Shown here: positions 38,729 through 48,418 of the stretch, piece after piece
Layout of the letters: each line of letters starts with the position of its first letter
Numbering within the stretch: the stretch's first letter is position 1
Source: CAZOWW01 sp964583765
Lineage (GTDB): Bacteria > Actinomycetota > Actinomycetes > Actinomycetales > Kineosporiaceae
Reading direction: 5' to 3'
DNA: 64,000 bases
NCBI GenBank assembly: GCA_964583765.1
Contig: CAZOWW010000010.1
Location: forward strand, 13,471-77,470
Notes under the pieces: generated by a model
Databases searched by the model: none
Told to the model about the DNA's origin: nothing
What the model saw: only the letters and a program-made list of their open reading frames with translations
Position numbers and translations under genes: made by a program

Positions 38729-41016
38729 CAGGACGCAGCCGTGATCGGGGTCAGCACTGTGCTCTCCATGCTCAACAGGCCGGTGAGGCTCTGGTCCAGG
38801 TTCTGGTACGGGGTGATCGTCGCCACCTGCGCGAAGTCGTCCCACACATACGATCCCACGACGAACGAGATGGGGAACTGCGGCGTGACCTCCCCGCCGT
38901 ACCCGAAGTCGGTCAGGATCAGCTGGACCACGCTCCCTGCCTGCTCGGTGCCCGGGTCGATCGCCTGGCCGCCCATGGTGAGCAGCTGGCCGTAGCTGGC
39001 GGTGAACGGGCCGGCGAAGCTGGCCCGCTGGTAGACCTGGAGCACCGAGTTGCCGATCGCCGCCGCCGCCGTGGCGGTCATCACCCCGACGTCGGACAGG
39101 TCGATGTACGTCTCCAGCTCCCCGTGCGCCGCCACCGACTGCGCGTTCTGCGCGTACGTCATCGCGTAGGCGGCAGCCGCCCCCGTCGCGGTGTTGTCGG
39201 CGGAGACCATGTACCGGATGTAGATCGTGTTGATGTCGCCGCCCAGGGTCCGGGCGACCGGCGTCGTGCAGACGAGCAGCCGGGTCGGCGTCGTGGGCAG
39301 CGGGAAGACGGTGAGATCGTCGGTACCGTACTGGCCGCCCGGCTGGCTGTTGACGTACCAGGTGAGGCCGCCCCGGGTGCAGATCAGGTTGAGGATCGCG
39401 GTCACCGTCTGGCTGGCCGGGTCGGTCTCCTGGCCGAGCCAGAACTGGCTGGCGTACGGCGAGGAGTTGAGGCCCGGGTTGTACCAGGGCAGCCCCCGGG
39501 TGATCGCCCGGTTGACGACCTCGTCCGGCTCCCCGGTGGGCCAGGTGTCGCCGATCGCGTAGAAGCTGACGTAGTTGGTGCCCAGGTTGCCGGTGCCGAC
39601 GGCGGTCAGCGTCCACCCCTGGCCCGCCAGCGGCTGCGGCTCGTCCAGCACGCCGTCCCACACCTGATGGCCGCCCCGGTAGACCCGCACCTGCCAGCCG
39701 GGGTTGAACAGCTGGGTGCGGTAGGAGGCCGGGCACATGATGGTCATGGACAGGCTGTCGCACCCGCCTGGGCAGACGTACCCGTACGTCAGCGCGGTCA
39801 CCTGGCCGAGCGTTCCCAGGTACTGCCAGTTGGACGACCCGGGCGGGGCCACCGCCACCTGGCTGGAGCCGGGCATCGCCTGCGGGACGGCCGCGCCGCC
39901 GACCCCCGCCACCAGGCCGCCGAGCGTGCCGGGGATGGACAGCGTCCCGACGCCGGACAGCCCCGCGACGTAGCCGAGCCCCAGGCCGGTGATCCCCATG
40001 TACCCGGCGCCGGAGAGCCAGGCTTCCTCCATGCCCGCCGACAGCAGGCCGACGCCGGACAGGGCGGCGGCGTACTTGTAGGTAGCGCCGCCCAGCGCGG
40101 CCAGGGAGCCCTGGCCGGACAGCGCCGCCTGATACATGGTGATCAGGGACGTCCCGCCCAGGGAGCCCTGGCCGGACAGCGCCGCCGAGCCGCCGCCGCC
40201 GGTCGGCGCGAGGCCCAGCAGGCCGGTGCCGGACAGGGCCGCGCTGTACTCCAGCGCCGCGACGCCGGTCGCGGTGAGCGATCCCGTGCCCGCCAGGGCC
40301 GCCGACCCGGCGAAGACGCCCATCGCGCCCAGGGTGCCGGTGCCGGAGAAGGCCGCCGCCCCGCTGAAGACGCCTGGCTTGAACACCGCGACGACGCAGG
40401 TGTAGTAGTCGTAGTCGACGGACGTGCCGCTGAAGGTGACGGCGGACGCGCTGGTGGTGACCAGGTACCCGCCGATGTCCGACCCGCCGGTCCAGGTGAA
40501 CCCGGCCGCGCCGGTCCACCCGGACGAGGTGACCGCCAGGGTGTCGCCCGTGCCCGCGTTCGGCCCGTGCGACGTTACGCCGATCGCGAACTCGCCGGAG
40601 CCGGCCAGCACGCCGGTCGCGTTGGACGTGAACGTCTGCGTGCCGGCCTTCAGCGGGCCGGAGCTGGTGACGTCGAGCATCGCCGCGCCCATGCCGGACA
40701 CCTCGACGGCGAGGATGTACGCGTCGGCGGCGGTCAGCCCGGTCCCGCTGACCGCCACGGCGGTCTGCCCCCCGGCGATGCCGGTCAGCATCCAGATCTC
40801 GGAGCAGGACGCGGACGCCGCCGCCGCGTCGTCCTGGTACGCCTCCCGCGTCAGCGACGTGCCGCCGAGGGTTATACCGCTGACCGAGCAGGTCCCGGTG
40901 CTGCCCTGGCCCGCCGACCCGCCGTACGCGACGAACAGCGTGTTGCCCGCCGTGGTGGACGGGATGGTCCCCGAGTTGGACCCGGTGATGACGGTGGCGT
41001 TGACGACCGTCGCCAT
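38728..41016 (-). CDS. Minor tail protein (762 aa)
   Basis: N-terminal ~210 residues are an immunoglobulin-like beta module (VVNATVITGSNSGTIPSTTA, LAVEVSGMGAAMLDVTS). Residues of roughly 215-350 are repeats with the motif (F/L)SG(T/Q)G(S/T)L (for example AALSGQGSLGG, AAFSGTGTLGA). The C-terminal ~380 residues (WQVRVYRGGHQVWDGVLDEP, AILNLICTRGGLTWYVN) look like a tail-hub/Tal-type baseplate protein. Sits directly after the Dit-like gene in the usual tail order. Confidence 0.7.
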   Translation of the reverse strand: MATVVNATVITGSNSGTIPSTTAGNTLFVAYGGSAGQGSTGTCSVSGITLGGTSLTREAYQDDAAAASASCSEIWMLTGIAGGQTAVAVSGTGLTAADAYILAVEVSGMGAAMLDVTSSGPLKAGTQTFTSNATGVLAGSGEFAIGVTSHGPNAGTGDTLAVTSSGWTGAAGFTWTGGSDIGGYLVTTSASAVTFSGTSVDYDYYTCVVAVFKPGVFSGAAAFSGTGTLGAMGVFAGSAALAGTGSLTATGVAALEYSAALSGTGLLGLAPTGGGGSAALSGQGSLGGTSLITMYQAALSGQGSLAALGGATYKYAAALSGVGLLSAGMEEAWLSGAGYMGITGLGLGYVAGLSGVGTLSIPGTLGGLVAGVGGAAVPQAMPGSSQVAVAPPGSSNWQYLGTLGQVTALTYGYVCPGGCDSLSMTIMCPASYRTQLFNPGWQVRVYRGGHQVWDGVLDEPQPLAGQGWTLTAVGTGNLGTNYVSFYAIGDTWPTGEPDEVVNRAITRGLPWYNPGLNSSPYASQFWLGQETDPASQTVTAILNLICTRGGLTWYVNSQPGGQYGTDDLTVFPLPTTPTRLLVCTTPVARTLGGDINTIYIRYMVSADNTATGAAAAYAMTYAQNAQSVAAHGELETYIDLSDVGVMTATAAAAIGNSVLQVYQRASFAGPFTASYGQLLTMGGQAIDPGTEQAGSVVQLILTDFGYGGEVTPQFPISFVVGSYVWDDFAQVATITPYQNLDQSLTGLLSMESTVLTPITAAS

Positions 41017-44000
41017 CTACAGGGTCCGGTCAAAGTAGTAGCAGGGGAAGTAGTTGACCGACGTGTTGGGGGCCAGGGCGTCCGCGCTGTACACGAACAG
41101 CATGTTGTCGCCGTCGGCCGGCTCGACGTACAGCGCGCCGCCGGAGATCACCGTGCTGGCGTCCGTCACGCTGATGGCGTCCGGCCGCCCCAGCTGACTG
41201 CCCATCACCCGGCCGACCGACACGTTGGGGTCGGGCGCGTCGACGTAGTAGGTCACGTAGCCCGTCGTCGGCCGGTTGATGACCACCAGCTGGCCCATCG
41301 TGTCCAGGAAGATGCAGTCGTAGAACCGGTCGGAGGTGTTGCTGTCGGTCACCGACACCGTGTAATAGGCGCCCAGGTTGTCGGGGGCGACCGCCTTAAT
41401 AGGCAGCGTGAGCACCCCGGCGACGACGATGCCGTTGGTCACCTGGCTGGGGGACACGGTGACCGGCAGGGTGCTCTGGCTGTAGCCGGCCCCGCCCGCG
41501 TACTCGTACTGGGTGACGGTGACGAAGATGGTGCGGGAGACGGTGCTGGACGACCCGCCCGACCAGGAGCTGGCGATCAGGTAGACCGAGTACGTTCCGC
41601 CGAAGTCCGCGTTCACCCCGGTCACCAGCTGGGGCATCGTGTAGCTGTGTGTGCCGTCCGGCGCGTCGCCGCCCGCGCCCACCGACACCAGCGGCTGGAA
41701 CGTCTTCAGCGTGCCGAGCGGCGGCCGGTGCACGATCAGCGACTTGAACGCGCTGGGGATGTACGGGGTGATCCGGATCTGCCCGGCCGCCCCCGCGCCG
41801 CCCGCCACGGCGGCCCCGCTCGACCACGCGCCGCCGCCGCCGCCGCCGGGGGCCGACCCCGCCGTGCCCGTGCTGCCGGCCGTCGCGCCGCCCGCGCCGC
41901 CCGCGCCGCCGCCGCTGACGGCGACGCCCCCCGCGTTGGTCGGGGCCCCGGTGCTGGCCGGGTAGGTGATGCGCACCTGCCCGGCCGCCCCCGCGCCGCC
42001 CGCGTACGAGCTGGTGTGCGACCCGCCGCCGCCGCCGCCGGGGGCCGACCCGGCGCTGCCGGCCCCGTTGTTGTTGCCGGACCCGTTCCCGCCGTTGCCG
42101 CCGCCGCTGGGCGCGATGGCCCCGGCTGTCGACGAGGCCGTGTTGCCGCTCGACCCCGGCCCCGCCGAGCTGCCGCCGCCGCCCGTGTACGGGTAGGAGG
42201 GGCCGCCGAGCCCCCCGGCGTACACCGACCCGCCCGACCCGCCGGCCGGGGACGACCCGCTGCCGGGGCTGCCGTACCAGGAGTTGCCCCAGCCGCCCGC
42301 GCCCGGGTTGCCGGTCACCGTGACGCTGTTGCCGGTGAACGACGACGCCCCGCCGGAGCTGCCGTTGCCGCCGCCGGTCCCGCCCGCGCCGCCCGCGCCG
42401 ACGGTGTACGCGTAGTGCGTCCCCGGCGTCACCGCGACGTTCGTCGTCTTGGCGTAGCCGCCGCCGTTGCCGCCGTTGCCGTTGGCGCCGCCCGACCCGC
42501 CGGAGCCCGCGCCGCCGCCCGCCCCCCAGCACTCGACGGTGATCGCCGTGACGCCGGCCGGGCACAGCCAGCCGGAGCCGCCGCTGAACGTGCCGGGCGT
42601 GGTGAACAGGACGGTTCCCGTCCCGGTCGGGGCGTTGCCCGCCGCCGCCGTGCCCGCCGACGACCCGCCGCCGCCGCCGAACGTGCCCGCCGGGTTGGCG
42701 CGGCCGGCCCCGCCGGGGTGCTCGGTCCCGTTCAGCGATCCGGACCCGCCCGCGCCCGCCACGTTGGCCGCCGCCGACATGCCGCCGTTGGCGATCACCT
42801 GGAGGGTGCCGCTCGGCCCCGGCCCGAACACCGACGACAGGCCGTTCACCAGCGTGGACGGGGACGTGTCGCCGGAGCCGACGATGTAGGGGATCGACTG
42901 CCCCGCCGCCGCCGGGAAGACCGTCTCGCATGTGTACTCGGACCCGCCGCCGCCCGCGCCCACCCCGGCGGACGTCATCTGCGCGCCGGAGCCGCCGCCG
43001 CCCCACGCCTCGACCTTCAGCCAGGCGGTGTTGGCGGGCACCGTGTACACGCCGGACCCGGCCGTGGTGACGGTGGTCACCGTGCCCGGCGACGGGGCCT
43101 GCTGGAAGGACAGGCTGGCGGGGGACCGCGCGGTGCCCGCCAGGTCGGTGAGGCTGAAGACGGCCCCGCGCACCACCGGGTTGACGGCCTGGCTGGCGGG
43201 CAGCGCGGTGAGCGTGTCCAGGTAGGCGGTCACCCAGCTGAACCGCAGGATGCGGTCGCTGCGGTTGACGATCTGGATGGAGTACCCGGCCACCGACGCG
43301 TAGTTGAACGTCGCGCTGTTGCGCGGGAAGTGCATCGAGATCCGCGTGAACACGGGCAGCTGCGCGGACTGGGACACCGGCAGCAGCAGGCTCGTCTTGG
43401 AGAACGCCAGGGTGTTGCCGCTGGTGTCGGTCAGCGTGAAGTAGACGCCGACGCCGGCCGTCTTGCCGCAGTAGTCCAGGTTCGCGTAGTAGCGCGAGCC
43501 GAGTCCCAGCCAGAACTGGATGGCCGTCATGTTGACCAGGTTGACGGGGGCGGGGAACGTCGCCGCGTACGTCAGGGGCGTGTTCTGCCCGCCGGGGTCG
43601 CCGAACGTGTCCGGATCCCAGCAGCAGGTGGTGGGGCCGATGACGCACTGGCTCGACTGGCTGCACTGGGTGGACGCGATGGTGGCGTAGTTGTCCAGCA
43701 CGACCGGGGCGGGCGGCGGCGGGATGGCCGGGCCGACGGGCACCGGGGCGGCGAACGCGATCTGCGCCTGGGTGGCGGACCGGCCGTAGGGCAGCGCCGG
43801 GATGGTGAGCAGCACCTGGCAGCCGCACAGTTCCTTCTCGTACAGCGTGTTGAACGTCGGCGCGGTCGGCTGGGCGCGGAAGCAGTCGAGCAGGAGCGGC
43901 TGAGGGCTGTTGCCCGGGTTGCCCGCGTAGGGGTCGCGGGTCCAGGTGATGGTGAAGTAGTCCTGGTCCACCACCTGCTGAAGGTACTCGCGGGCCGCCG

Positions 44001-44247
44001 CCAGGATCTGCCGGTTGGGGGCCTGTATCCAGACCGGCAGCTTGATCGTCCTGTTGCTGGCCCGGCGGCCGAACGGGCGCTCGCCGTCCAGCAGCAGCCC
44101 GGCGACGAAGTCGGTGGTCGGCTGCGGGGCGCCGGGGTCCGCGCCCGGCTGGAGCCGGAAGATCGCGCCGGGGCAGAGCGGGTTGACCGACGCCACCCCG
44201 CCGTCCAGCAGCTCGATGCTGTTGCCGAGAACCAGGGAGTCGAACAT
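41017..44247 (-). CDS. Minor tail protein, Dit-like N-terminus with giant Gly-rich region (1076 aa)
   Basis: ATG at 44247 overlaps the tape-measure stop. First ~400 residues look like a distal-tail protein (SLVLGNSIELLDGG, NRTIKLPVWIQAPNRQILAA, FRAQPTAP). About 500-760 is a Gly/Ser/Ala-rich domain (GGGGSGAQMTSAGVGAGGGG-type, GGSGGSVYAGGLGGPS), a polyglycine-II-like sandwich as in phage fibre tips. The C-terminal part is beta-rich. Hub of the tail tip with a built-in adhesive region. Confidence 0.75.
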   Translation of the reverse strand: MFDSLVLGNSIELLDGGVASVNPLCPGAIFRLQPGADPGAPQPTTDFVAGLLLDGERPFGRRASNRTIKLPVWIQAPNRQILAAAREYLQQVVDQDYFTITWTRDPYAGNPGNSPQPLLLDCFRAQPTAPTFNTLYEKELCGCQVLLTIPALPYGRSATQAQIAFAAPVPVGPAIPPPPAPVVLDNYATIASTQCSQSSQCVIGPTTCCWDPDTFGDPGGQNTPLTYAATFPAPVNLVNMTAIQFWLGLGSRYYANLDYCGKTAGVGVYFTLTDTSGNTLAFSKTSLLLPVSQSAQLPVFTRISMHFPRNSATFNYASVAGYSIQIVNRSDRILRFSWVTAYLDTLTALPASQAVNPVVRGAVFSLTDLAGTARSPASLSFQQAPSPGTVTTVTTAGSGVYTVPANTAWLKVEAWGGGGSGAQMTSAGVGAGGGGSEYTCETVFPAAAGQSIPYIVGSGDTSPSTLVNGLSSVFGPGPSGTLQVIANGGMSAAANVAGAGGSGSLNGTEHPGGAGRANPAGTFGGGGGSSAGTAAAGNAPTGTGTVLFTTPGTFSGGSGWLCPAGVTAITVECWGAGGGAGSGGSGGANGNGGNGGGYAKTTNVAVTPGTHYAYTVGAGGAGGTGGGNGSSGGASSFTGNSVTVTGNPGAGGWGNSWYGSPGSGSSPAGGSGGSVYAGGLGGPSYPYTGGGGSSAGPGSSGNTASSTAGAIAPSGGGNGGNGSGNNNGAGSAGSAPGGGGGGSHTSSYAGGAGAAGQVRITYPASTGAPTNAGGVAVSGGGAGGAGGATAGSTGTAGSAPGGGGGGAWSSGAAVAGGAGAAGQIRITPYIPSAFKSLIVHRPPLGTLKTFQPLVSVGAGGDAPDGTHSYTMPQLVTGVNADFGGTYSVYLIASSWSGGSSSTVSRTIFVTVTQYEYAGGAGYSQSTLPVTVSPSQVTNGIVVAGVLTLPIKAVAPDNLGAYYTVSVTDSNTSDRFYDCIFLDTMGQLVVINRPTTGYVTYYVDAPDPNVSVGRVMGSQLGRPDAISVTDASTVISGGALYVEPADGDNMLFVYSADALAPNTSVNYFPCYYFDRTL

Positions 44248-47200
44248 CAGGCGCCGCCCCTGGGGTACCTGGACCGGAAGCTGGCGGCCATCGACGCGCC
44301 GCCGATCGCGCCGCCGACGCTGTCGCCCACCCCGGCCGGGATGCGGTTGGTCGCCGTGATCAGCGCGTCCAGCTTGGCGAGCATGGCCGTCACGCCGGGG
44401 TTGCCGGGGGGCTGCGCGCCGGGCGTCACCCACTCGGGGGCGTGCTCGGCGAAGGTGTACCGGTCGCCGGAGTTGACGCCCCAGCCGAGCACCGGCTCGG
44501 GGATCAGGCCGCCCATGGCGTACCCGTGCCCGGAGCCGATGCCCATCCCGTTGCGCATCAGCGTCGGGCCGTACAAGTTGCGCGCGTAGTTCAGCGCCGC
44601 CGCGATGTTAGCCAGCGGGTCGTAGATGTTGTCCGACGTGCCCGGCCAGTGGTACTCGGCGAACGTCGAGCCGATCACCTGCATGAGCCCGCGCGACGGG
44701 TCGCCAGCCTTGGCGTTGCTGTCCGTCAGGTTGATGGCGGCGGCGTTGCCGCCGGACTCGGTCTGCATCTGGTAGAGCACGTTGTGCGTCAGCGACAGCG
44801 GCAGGCCCTCCATCTTGAGCGCCTGCTGCACCAGGCCCGTCCACTGCGCCACGCCCGCCGTGACCTTGCCCGCCACCGACTGGACCTGCGCCAGGGCCTT
44901 GTGCGCGTGGTCCTTGACGCCGGCCGCCAGGCCGTCCATCAGCGACTTGCCGCCCGCGTACATGACGGTGGACGGGGAGAACCAGCCCCAGATCGTCTTG
45001 AACACGTTGACGACGTCCTTGGCGAACCCCTCCAGCCAGCTGACCATGGTGGCCGCGCCCGACTTGGCCCCGGCGAGCAGCTGGTCGATCGCCCACTCGC
45101 CGACGAACAGCAGGTCGGGGCCGAGCGCCTTCAGCGCGGCGACCGCCCGCCCGGGGATGCCCTCGAAATAGGCGATGATGTTGCCCCAGGCGTCCTTGAC
45201 CGTGGCGAACACCTCGTCCCAGGCGGTCGCCAGGGCGTTCTTGATCATGGTGACCATGGTGCGGAAGGTGTTGACCTCGCCGTCCCACCAGCCGGTGAAG
45301 AACGCGGCGATGGCGTTCCACGCTGCCTTGAGCGTGTTGGCGACGTCCGTCCATGCGGTCGCCAGGGCGTTCCTGACGGTGTCGAGGTTCTTGGTGACGA
45401 TCGCCACCTCGTTGGCCCACCAGGTGGTGAAGAACGTGGAGATGTCCCCCCAGATCTTCTTGGCCTCCGCCTCGACGTCCCCCCAGATGCCCTTGATGTA
45501 GTCGCCCGCGTCCTTGGCGACCTTCTCGATCTCCCCCCAGATCTGCGTCCAGTGCGTGGCCAGCAGGGTGATCGCGCCGATCACCGCCACGACGGCCAGG
45601 ACGATCAGGCCCATCGGGTTGGCGTCCATCACCAGGTTCCACGCCAGCCAGGCGCCCGTGATCATGCCGAGGATGGGCACCAGGGCGGGGAAGTCGATGA
45701 GGATCTTGTTCACCCAGCTGATCAGCGTGCCGAGTCCCGCCGCGACCAAGTCGATGATGATGGTCCCCATCGTGGTGAGCAGCCCGATGAGCGGCGGCAG
45801 GATGGGGACCAGCTGGGTGATCAGCAGCCCGATCATCTGCCCGAGCAAAGGCGCGAGGTCTTCCAGCGCGTCGCCGATCTCGGCGAACACCCCCGTGTTC
45901 TCCAGCACGTTGAACACCTGGCTCAGTGCTTGCGCGAAGACGCCCAGGCTCGGCCCTATCGCCTGGATGAGCGCGGCGACCGCGCCGAACGCCGAGGCCA
46001 GGTCGCCGATCACCGCCCCGGCGAACGCGGCGATCACCGAGCCGACCAGCGTCAGCGGCTTGAGCAGCGTCTGGACGACGCCGGCGAACGCGGTGAACAC
46101 CGGGGCGAGGGTGACGGCGAAGATGTCCGCCAGCTTCATGATGACCGGTAGTAGCGCCTCCACCAGGCCGAGCAGCCCGTTGAGGATCTTCATCGACGCG
46201 CCGATCGCCGGGGCCGCGTCCGCGAACAGGCCGCCCAGGCTGGCGCCCAGGTTGGCGAGGATGTCCGCGAACCCCTTGATGAACGGGGTGGTGGCCTTGA
46301 CCACCGTCGCGATTCCGGGCAGCAGGTTGCGCACCAGCGACTCGATCGCCAGGATGAACGGGCCGAACGCGGGGGCCGCCGCCTTCATGATGTTGAGCAG
46401 CCCGGTGATGATCGGGCCTACGCCCGCGAAAATCCCCTTGATCTGCGGCCCGATCTCCTTGAAGATCGAGGTGAGCGGCCCCTGCATCGATTTGATGATC
46501 GGCACCAGGCTCTTGATGGCGCTGGAGACGAGGGGGACGATCGGCGCTATCGCATTGCTCAGCACCGTCTTGAAGTCGCCGCCGAGCGCGGAGAACTGCG
46601 CCGACAGCTGCTTGCTCCCCTTGACGGCCTCCACGAGTAGACCGCCGATCAGCGCCACGCCCATGCCGACGCCGATAATCCCCGCCAGGGCGGGCAGCAC
46701 CGCCAGGGCGGACCCGATCGCGCCGATCATCAGCGACATCTTCATGCCGATGCCGAGGATGCCCGGCCCTATGCCTGACAGCAGCCCGCCTCCCAGCTGC
46801 TTGCCGCCGTCCTCGCCCGCGTCTCCCAGCCGCTTGTGGAAGCTGAGGAAGAACGGGCCGAGGTGAGTGCCGAAGCCGGCGGTCCACCGGCCGCCCGACC
46901 GGCCGCCGGAGTCCTCGGCCGCCTTCTCCACGTCGTCCGTCGACTTCTTGTCCAGCCTCTCCCGCACCGTGTCGGTGGTGGACATGTCACTCAGGTTGGC
47001 GGCGCCGCCCTCCACCACCTGCTTGATCTTGTCGATGGTGGTGACGTTGCCGGGGGTGTCGCCGGCCAGCTTCTGGTCGATCGTGTCGGTGGTCTCGGCG
47101 TTCTTGGCCCCGGTCCCGGTCAGCAGCTGGCGGATGTCGTCCTGGGTGGTGACGTCCTTCGGCCCCGCGCCCTCCAGCTGCTGCTTGACCAGGTCGGTGG

Positions 47201-47663
47201 TCTGCTGGTTGCTGGTCAGCACGTCACGGATCAGGTTGGTCTGGTCGCCGTTGGCGTTGCCGTTGCCTGACCCGCCCAGGGTGCCGCCTTCCGGCGTGCC
47301 GCCGGACGGGGAGGAGATCATCCTGCCGAGCAGCCCGCCGGACGACGACTGCTGCGGGCTGGGGGCGCCGGTCACCGGGTGCGGGGAGAACAGCGCGTTG
47401 AGCGTGCCGAGCACCGACCCCTGCGGGCTGGACCGCAGCCGGTTCATCGCGTCGCGGGAGATCGCGTTGTCGAGGGTGGCGAAGATCCGCCGGGCCTTGC
47501 CGATGGACGACTCGTCGAACGAGGCGTCCAGCCGGATGTGGTGGCCCTCGCGCTCGAACTTCCTGACCCGGGCCTCGGCCTTGTCCATGTCCCGGGAGAA
47601 TTCGGACAGGTTAACGGTGAGCTTGGCCTCGATCGACCCAGCATCGAACAAAGTTAAGATCAC
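44247..47663 (-). CDS. Tape measure protein with lytic transglycosylase domain (1138 aa)
   Basis: N-terminal helical head (AKLTVNLSEFSRDMDKAEAR), a Pro/Gly linker, then long helical stretches with hydrophobic segments (ILGIGMKMSLMIGAIGSALA, ALAGIIGVGMGVALIGG) typical of siphovirus tape measures. Residues of roughly 940-1070 are an SLT transglycosylase domain: VLYQMQTESGGNAAAINLTD with catalytic Glu, RGLMQVIGSTFAEYH, and ALNYARNLYG. It sets tail length and cuts peptidoglycan during DNA entry. Starts GTG at 47663 after AGAGGC. Confidence 0.92.
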   Translation of the reverse strand: MILTLFDAGSIEAKLTVNLSEFSRDMDKAEARVRKFEREGHHIRLDASFDESSIGKARRIFATLDNAISRDAMNRLRSSPQGSVLGTLNALFSPHPVTGAPSPQQSSSGGLLGRMISSPSGGTPEGGTLGGSGNGNANGDQTNLIRDVLTSNQQTTDLVKQQLEGAGPKDVTTQDDIRQLLTGTGAKNAETTDTIDQKLAGDTPGNVTTIDKIKQVVEGGAANLSDMSTTDTVRERLDKKSTDDVEKAAEDSGGRSGGRWTAGFGTHLGPFFLSFHKRLGDAGEDGGKQLGGGLLSGIGPGILGIGMKMSLMIGAIGSALAVLPALAGIIGVGMGVALIGGLLVEAVKGSKQLSAQFSALGGDFKTVLSNAIAPIVPLVSSAIKSLVPIIKSMQGPLTSIFKEIGPQIKGIFAGVGPIITGLLNIMKAAAPAFGPFILAIESLVRNLLPGIATVVKATTPFIKGFADILANLGASLGGLFADAAPAIGASMKILNGLLGLVEALLPVIMKLADIFAVTLAPVFTAFAGVVQTLLKPLTLVGSVIAAFAGAVIGDLASAFGAVAALIQAIGPSLGVFAQALSQVFNVLENTGVFAEIGDALEDLAPLLGQMIGLLITQLVPILPPLIGLLTTMGTIIIDLVAAGLGTLISWVNKILIDFPALVPILGMITGAWLAWNLVMDANPMGLIVLAVVAVIGAITLLATHWTQIWGEIEKVAKDAGDYIKGIWGDVEAEAKKIWGDISTFFTTWWANEVAIVTKNLDTVRNALATAWTDVANTLKAAWNAIAAFFTGWWDGEVNTFRTMVTMIKNALATAWDEVFATVKDAWGNIIAYFEGIPGRAVAALKALGPDLLFVGEWAIDQLLAGAKSGAATMVSWLEGFAKDVVNVFKTIWGWFSPSTVMYAGGKSLMDGLAAGVKDHAHKALAQVQSVAGKVTAGVAQWTGLVQQALKMEGLPLSLTHNVLYQMQTESGGNAAAINLTDSNAKAGDPSRGLMQVIGSTFAEYHWPGTSDNIYDPLANIAAALNYARNLYGPTLMRNGMGIGSGHGYAMGGLIPEPVLGWGVNSGDRYTFAEHAPEWVTPGAQPPGNPGVTAMLAKLDALITATNRIPAGVGDSVGGAIGGASMAASFRSRYPRGGA

Positions 47664-47670
47664 CGCCTCT

Positions 47671-48120
47671 CTACGGCCGCCGCCTGGCGTTCGGGTCAGA
47701 CTCGAACTCCCTGATCAGGGCGGTCAGGTCGATCACGTCCGCCCCCGTTTCCACGTTCTCGCGCACCTGCGGCCCGGCGAGGCCCGGAGCCCCGGGGGCC
47801 TCCGCGCCAGGGCGGTACGCCTGGCCGGCGTCCTGGCTCAGGCTGACGGGCACGCTCTCGTCCTCGGACAGGCCGGCCAGGTACGTCTGGCGCAGGTCCC
47901 AGGACATCGACTCCCATTCCCCGGCGGTGATGTTCAGGTACCGGCGAACCGCGTAAAGGATTACCCGGCGGCTGCTGACCTCAGGGTCGTCACCTGCGCG
48001 CTCCCACCGCCGGGAACGGCTTCCGGGGACATCACCTCCTGCTGGAGCCAGCCGTAGAAGATGGTCCTGATCCGGGGCGGCAGCTTGAGCAGCAGCTCCC
48101 TGGACGGGTCGCCGGAGCAC
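47671..48120 (-). CDS. Tail assembly chaperone, -1 frameshift extension
   Basis: A second frame overlaps the 3' end of the chaperone gene and continues ...SSRRVILYAVRRYLNITAGE to ...EFESDPNARRRP at 47671, just before the tape-measure gene. The helical EWESMSWDLRQTYLAGL segment is typical of the T-extension in siphovirus G/GT pairs. To reach it, ribosomes must shift by -1 between about 48120 and 47961. I see no perfect XXXYYYZ heptamer in this interval, so the slip site is not identified. Only the part after the shift is translated; no independent start. Confidence 0.65.
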   Translation of the reverse strand: MLRRPVQGAAAQAAAPDQDHLLRLAPAGGDVPGSRSRRWERAGDDPEVSSRRVILYAVRRYLNITAGEWESMSWDLRQTYLAGLSEDESVPVSLSQDAGQAYRPGAEAPGAPGLAGPQVRENVETGADVIDLTALIREFESDPNARRRP

Positions 48121-48395
48121 AGCGCCGCGTAGATGCCCGCCAGCTCCTCATGCAATTGCACGGTGATCTCCGGGTCCAGGTCGTCCATCGCGGCGACCAG
48201 CTCGGCCGGGTCGTTGACGTCCACGTCCTCGGGCAGCTTGCCCTTGGTGCCCGCGATGAACTTCTTGAACGCGGCCAGGTAGTCGGCTATCTGCCGGTCG
48301 TTAGGCTCCTTGATGGTGCCCTTCGCTCCCCTGACGTGCTTCTCGAATGTCCAGTCGAGCGGTTCTACTACGGTCCCGCTGTCAAAAGCAGCCAT
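47961..48395 (-). CDS. Tail assembly chaperone (144 aa)
   Basis: MAAFDSGTVVEPLDWTFEKH... with an acidic helical body (VNDPAELVAAMDDLDPEITV, ELLLKLPPRIRTIFYGWLQQ). Position (immediately upstream of the frameshift extension and tape measure, downstream of the major tail protein) and size fit the G chaperone that coats the tape measure during tail assembly. ATG at 48395. Confidence 0.8.
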   Translation of the reverse strand: MAAFDSGTVVEPLDWTFEKHVRGAKGTIKEPNDRQIADYLAAFKKFIAGTKGKLPEDVDVNDPAELVAAMDDLDPEITVQLHEELAGIYAALCSGDPSRELLLKLPPRIRTIFYGWLQQEVMSPEAVPGGGSAQVTTLRSAAAG

Positions 48396-48418
48396 CTAAA
48401 GCACCAACTCCCTCAGTA

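Noticed and set aside
39124..44589. 1821-codon open frame on the plus strand opposite the tail genes
   Set aside because: It is Arg/Pro/Gly/Ala-rich and mirrors the codon pattern of the tail genes on the other strand; a shadow frame typical of high-GC DNA.
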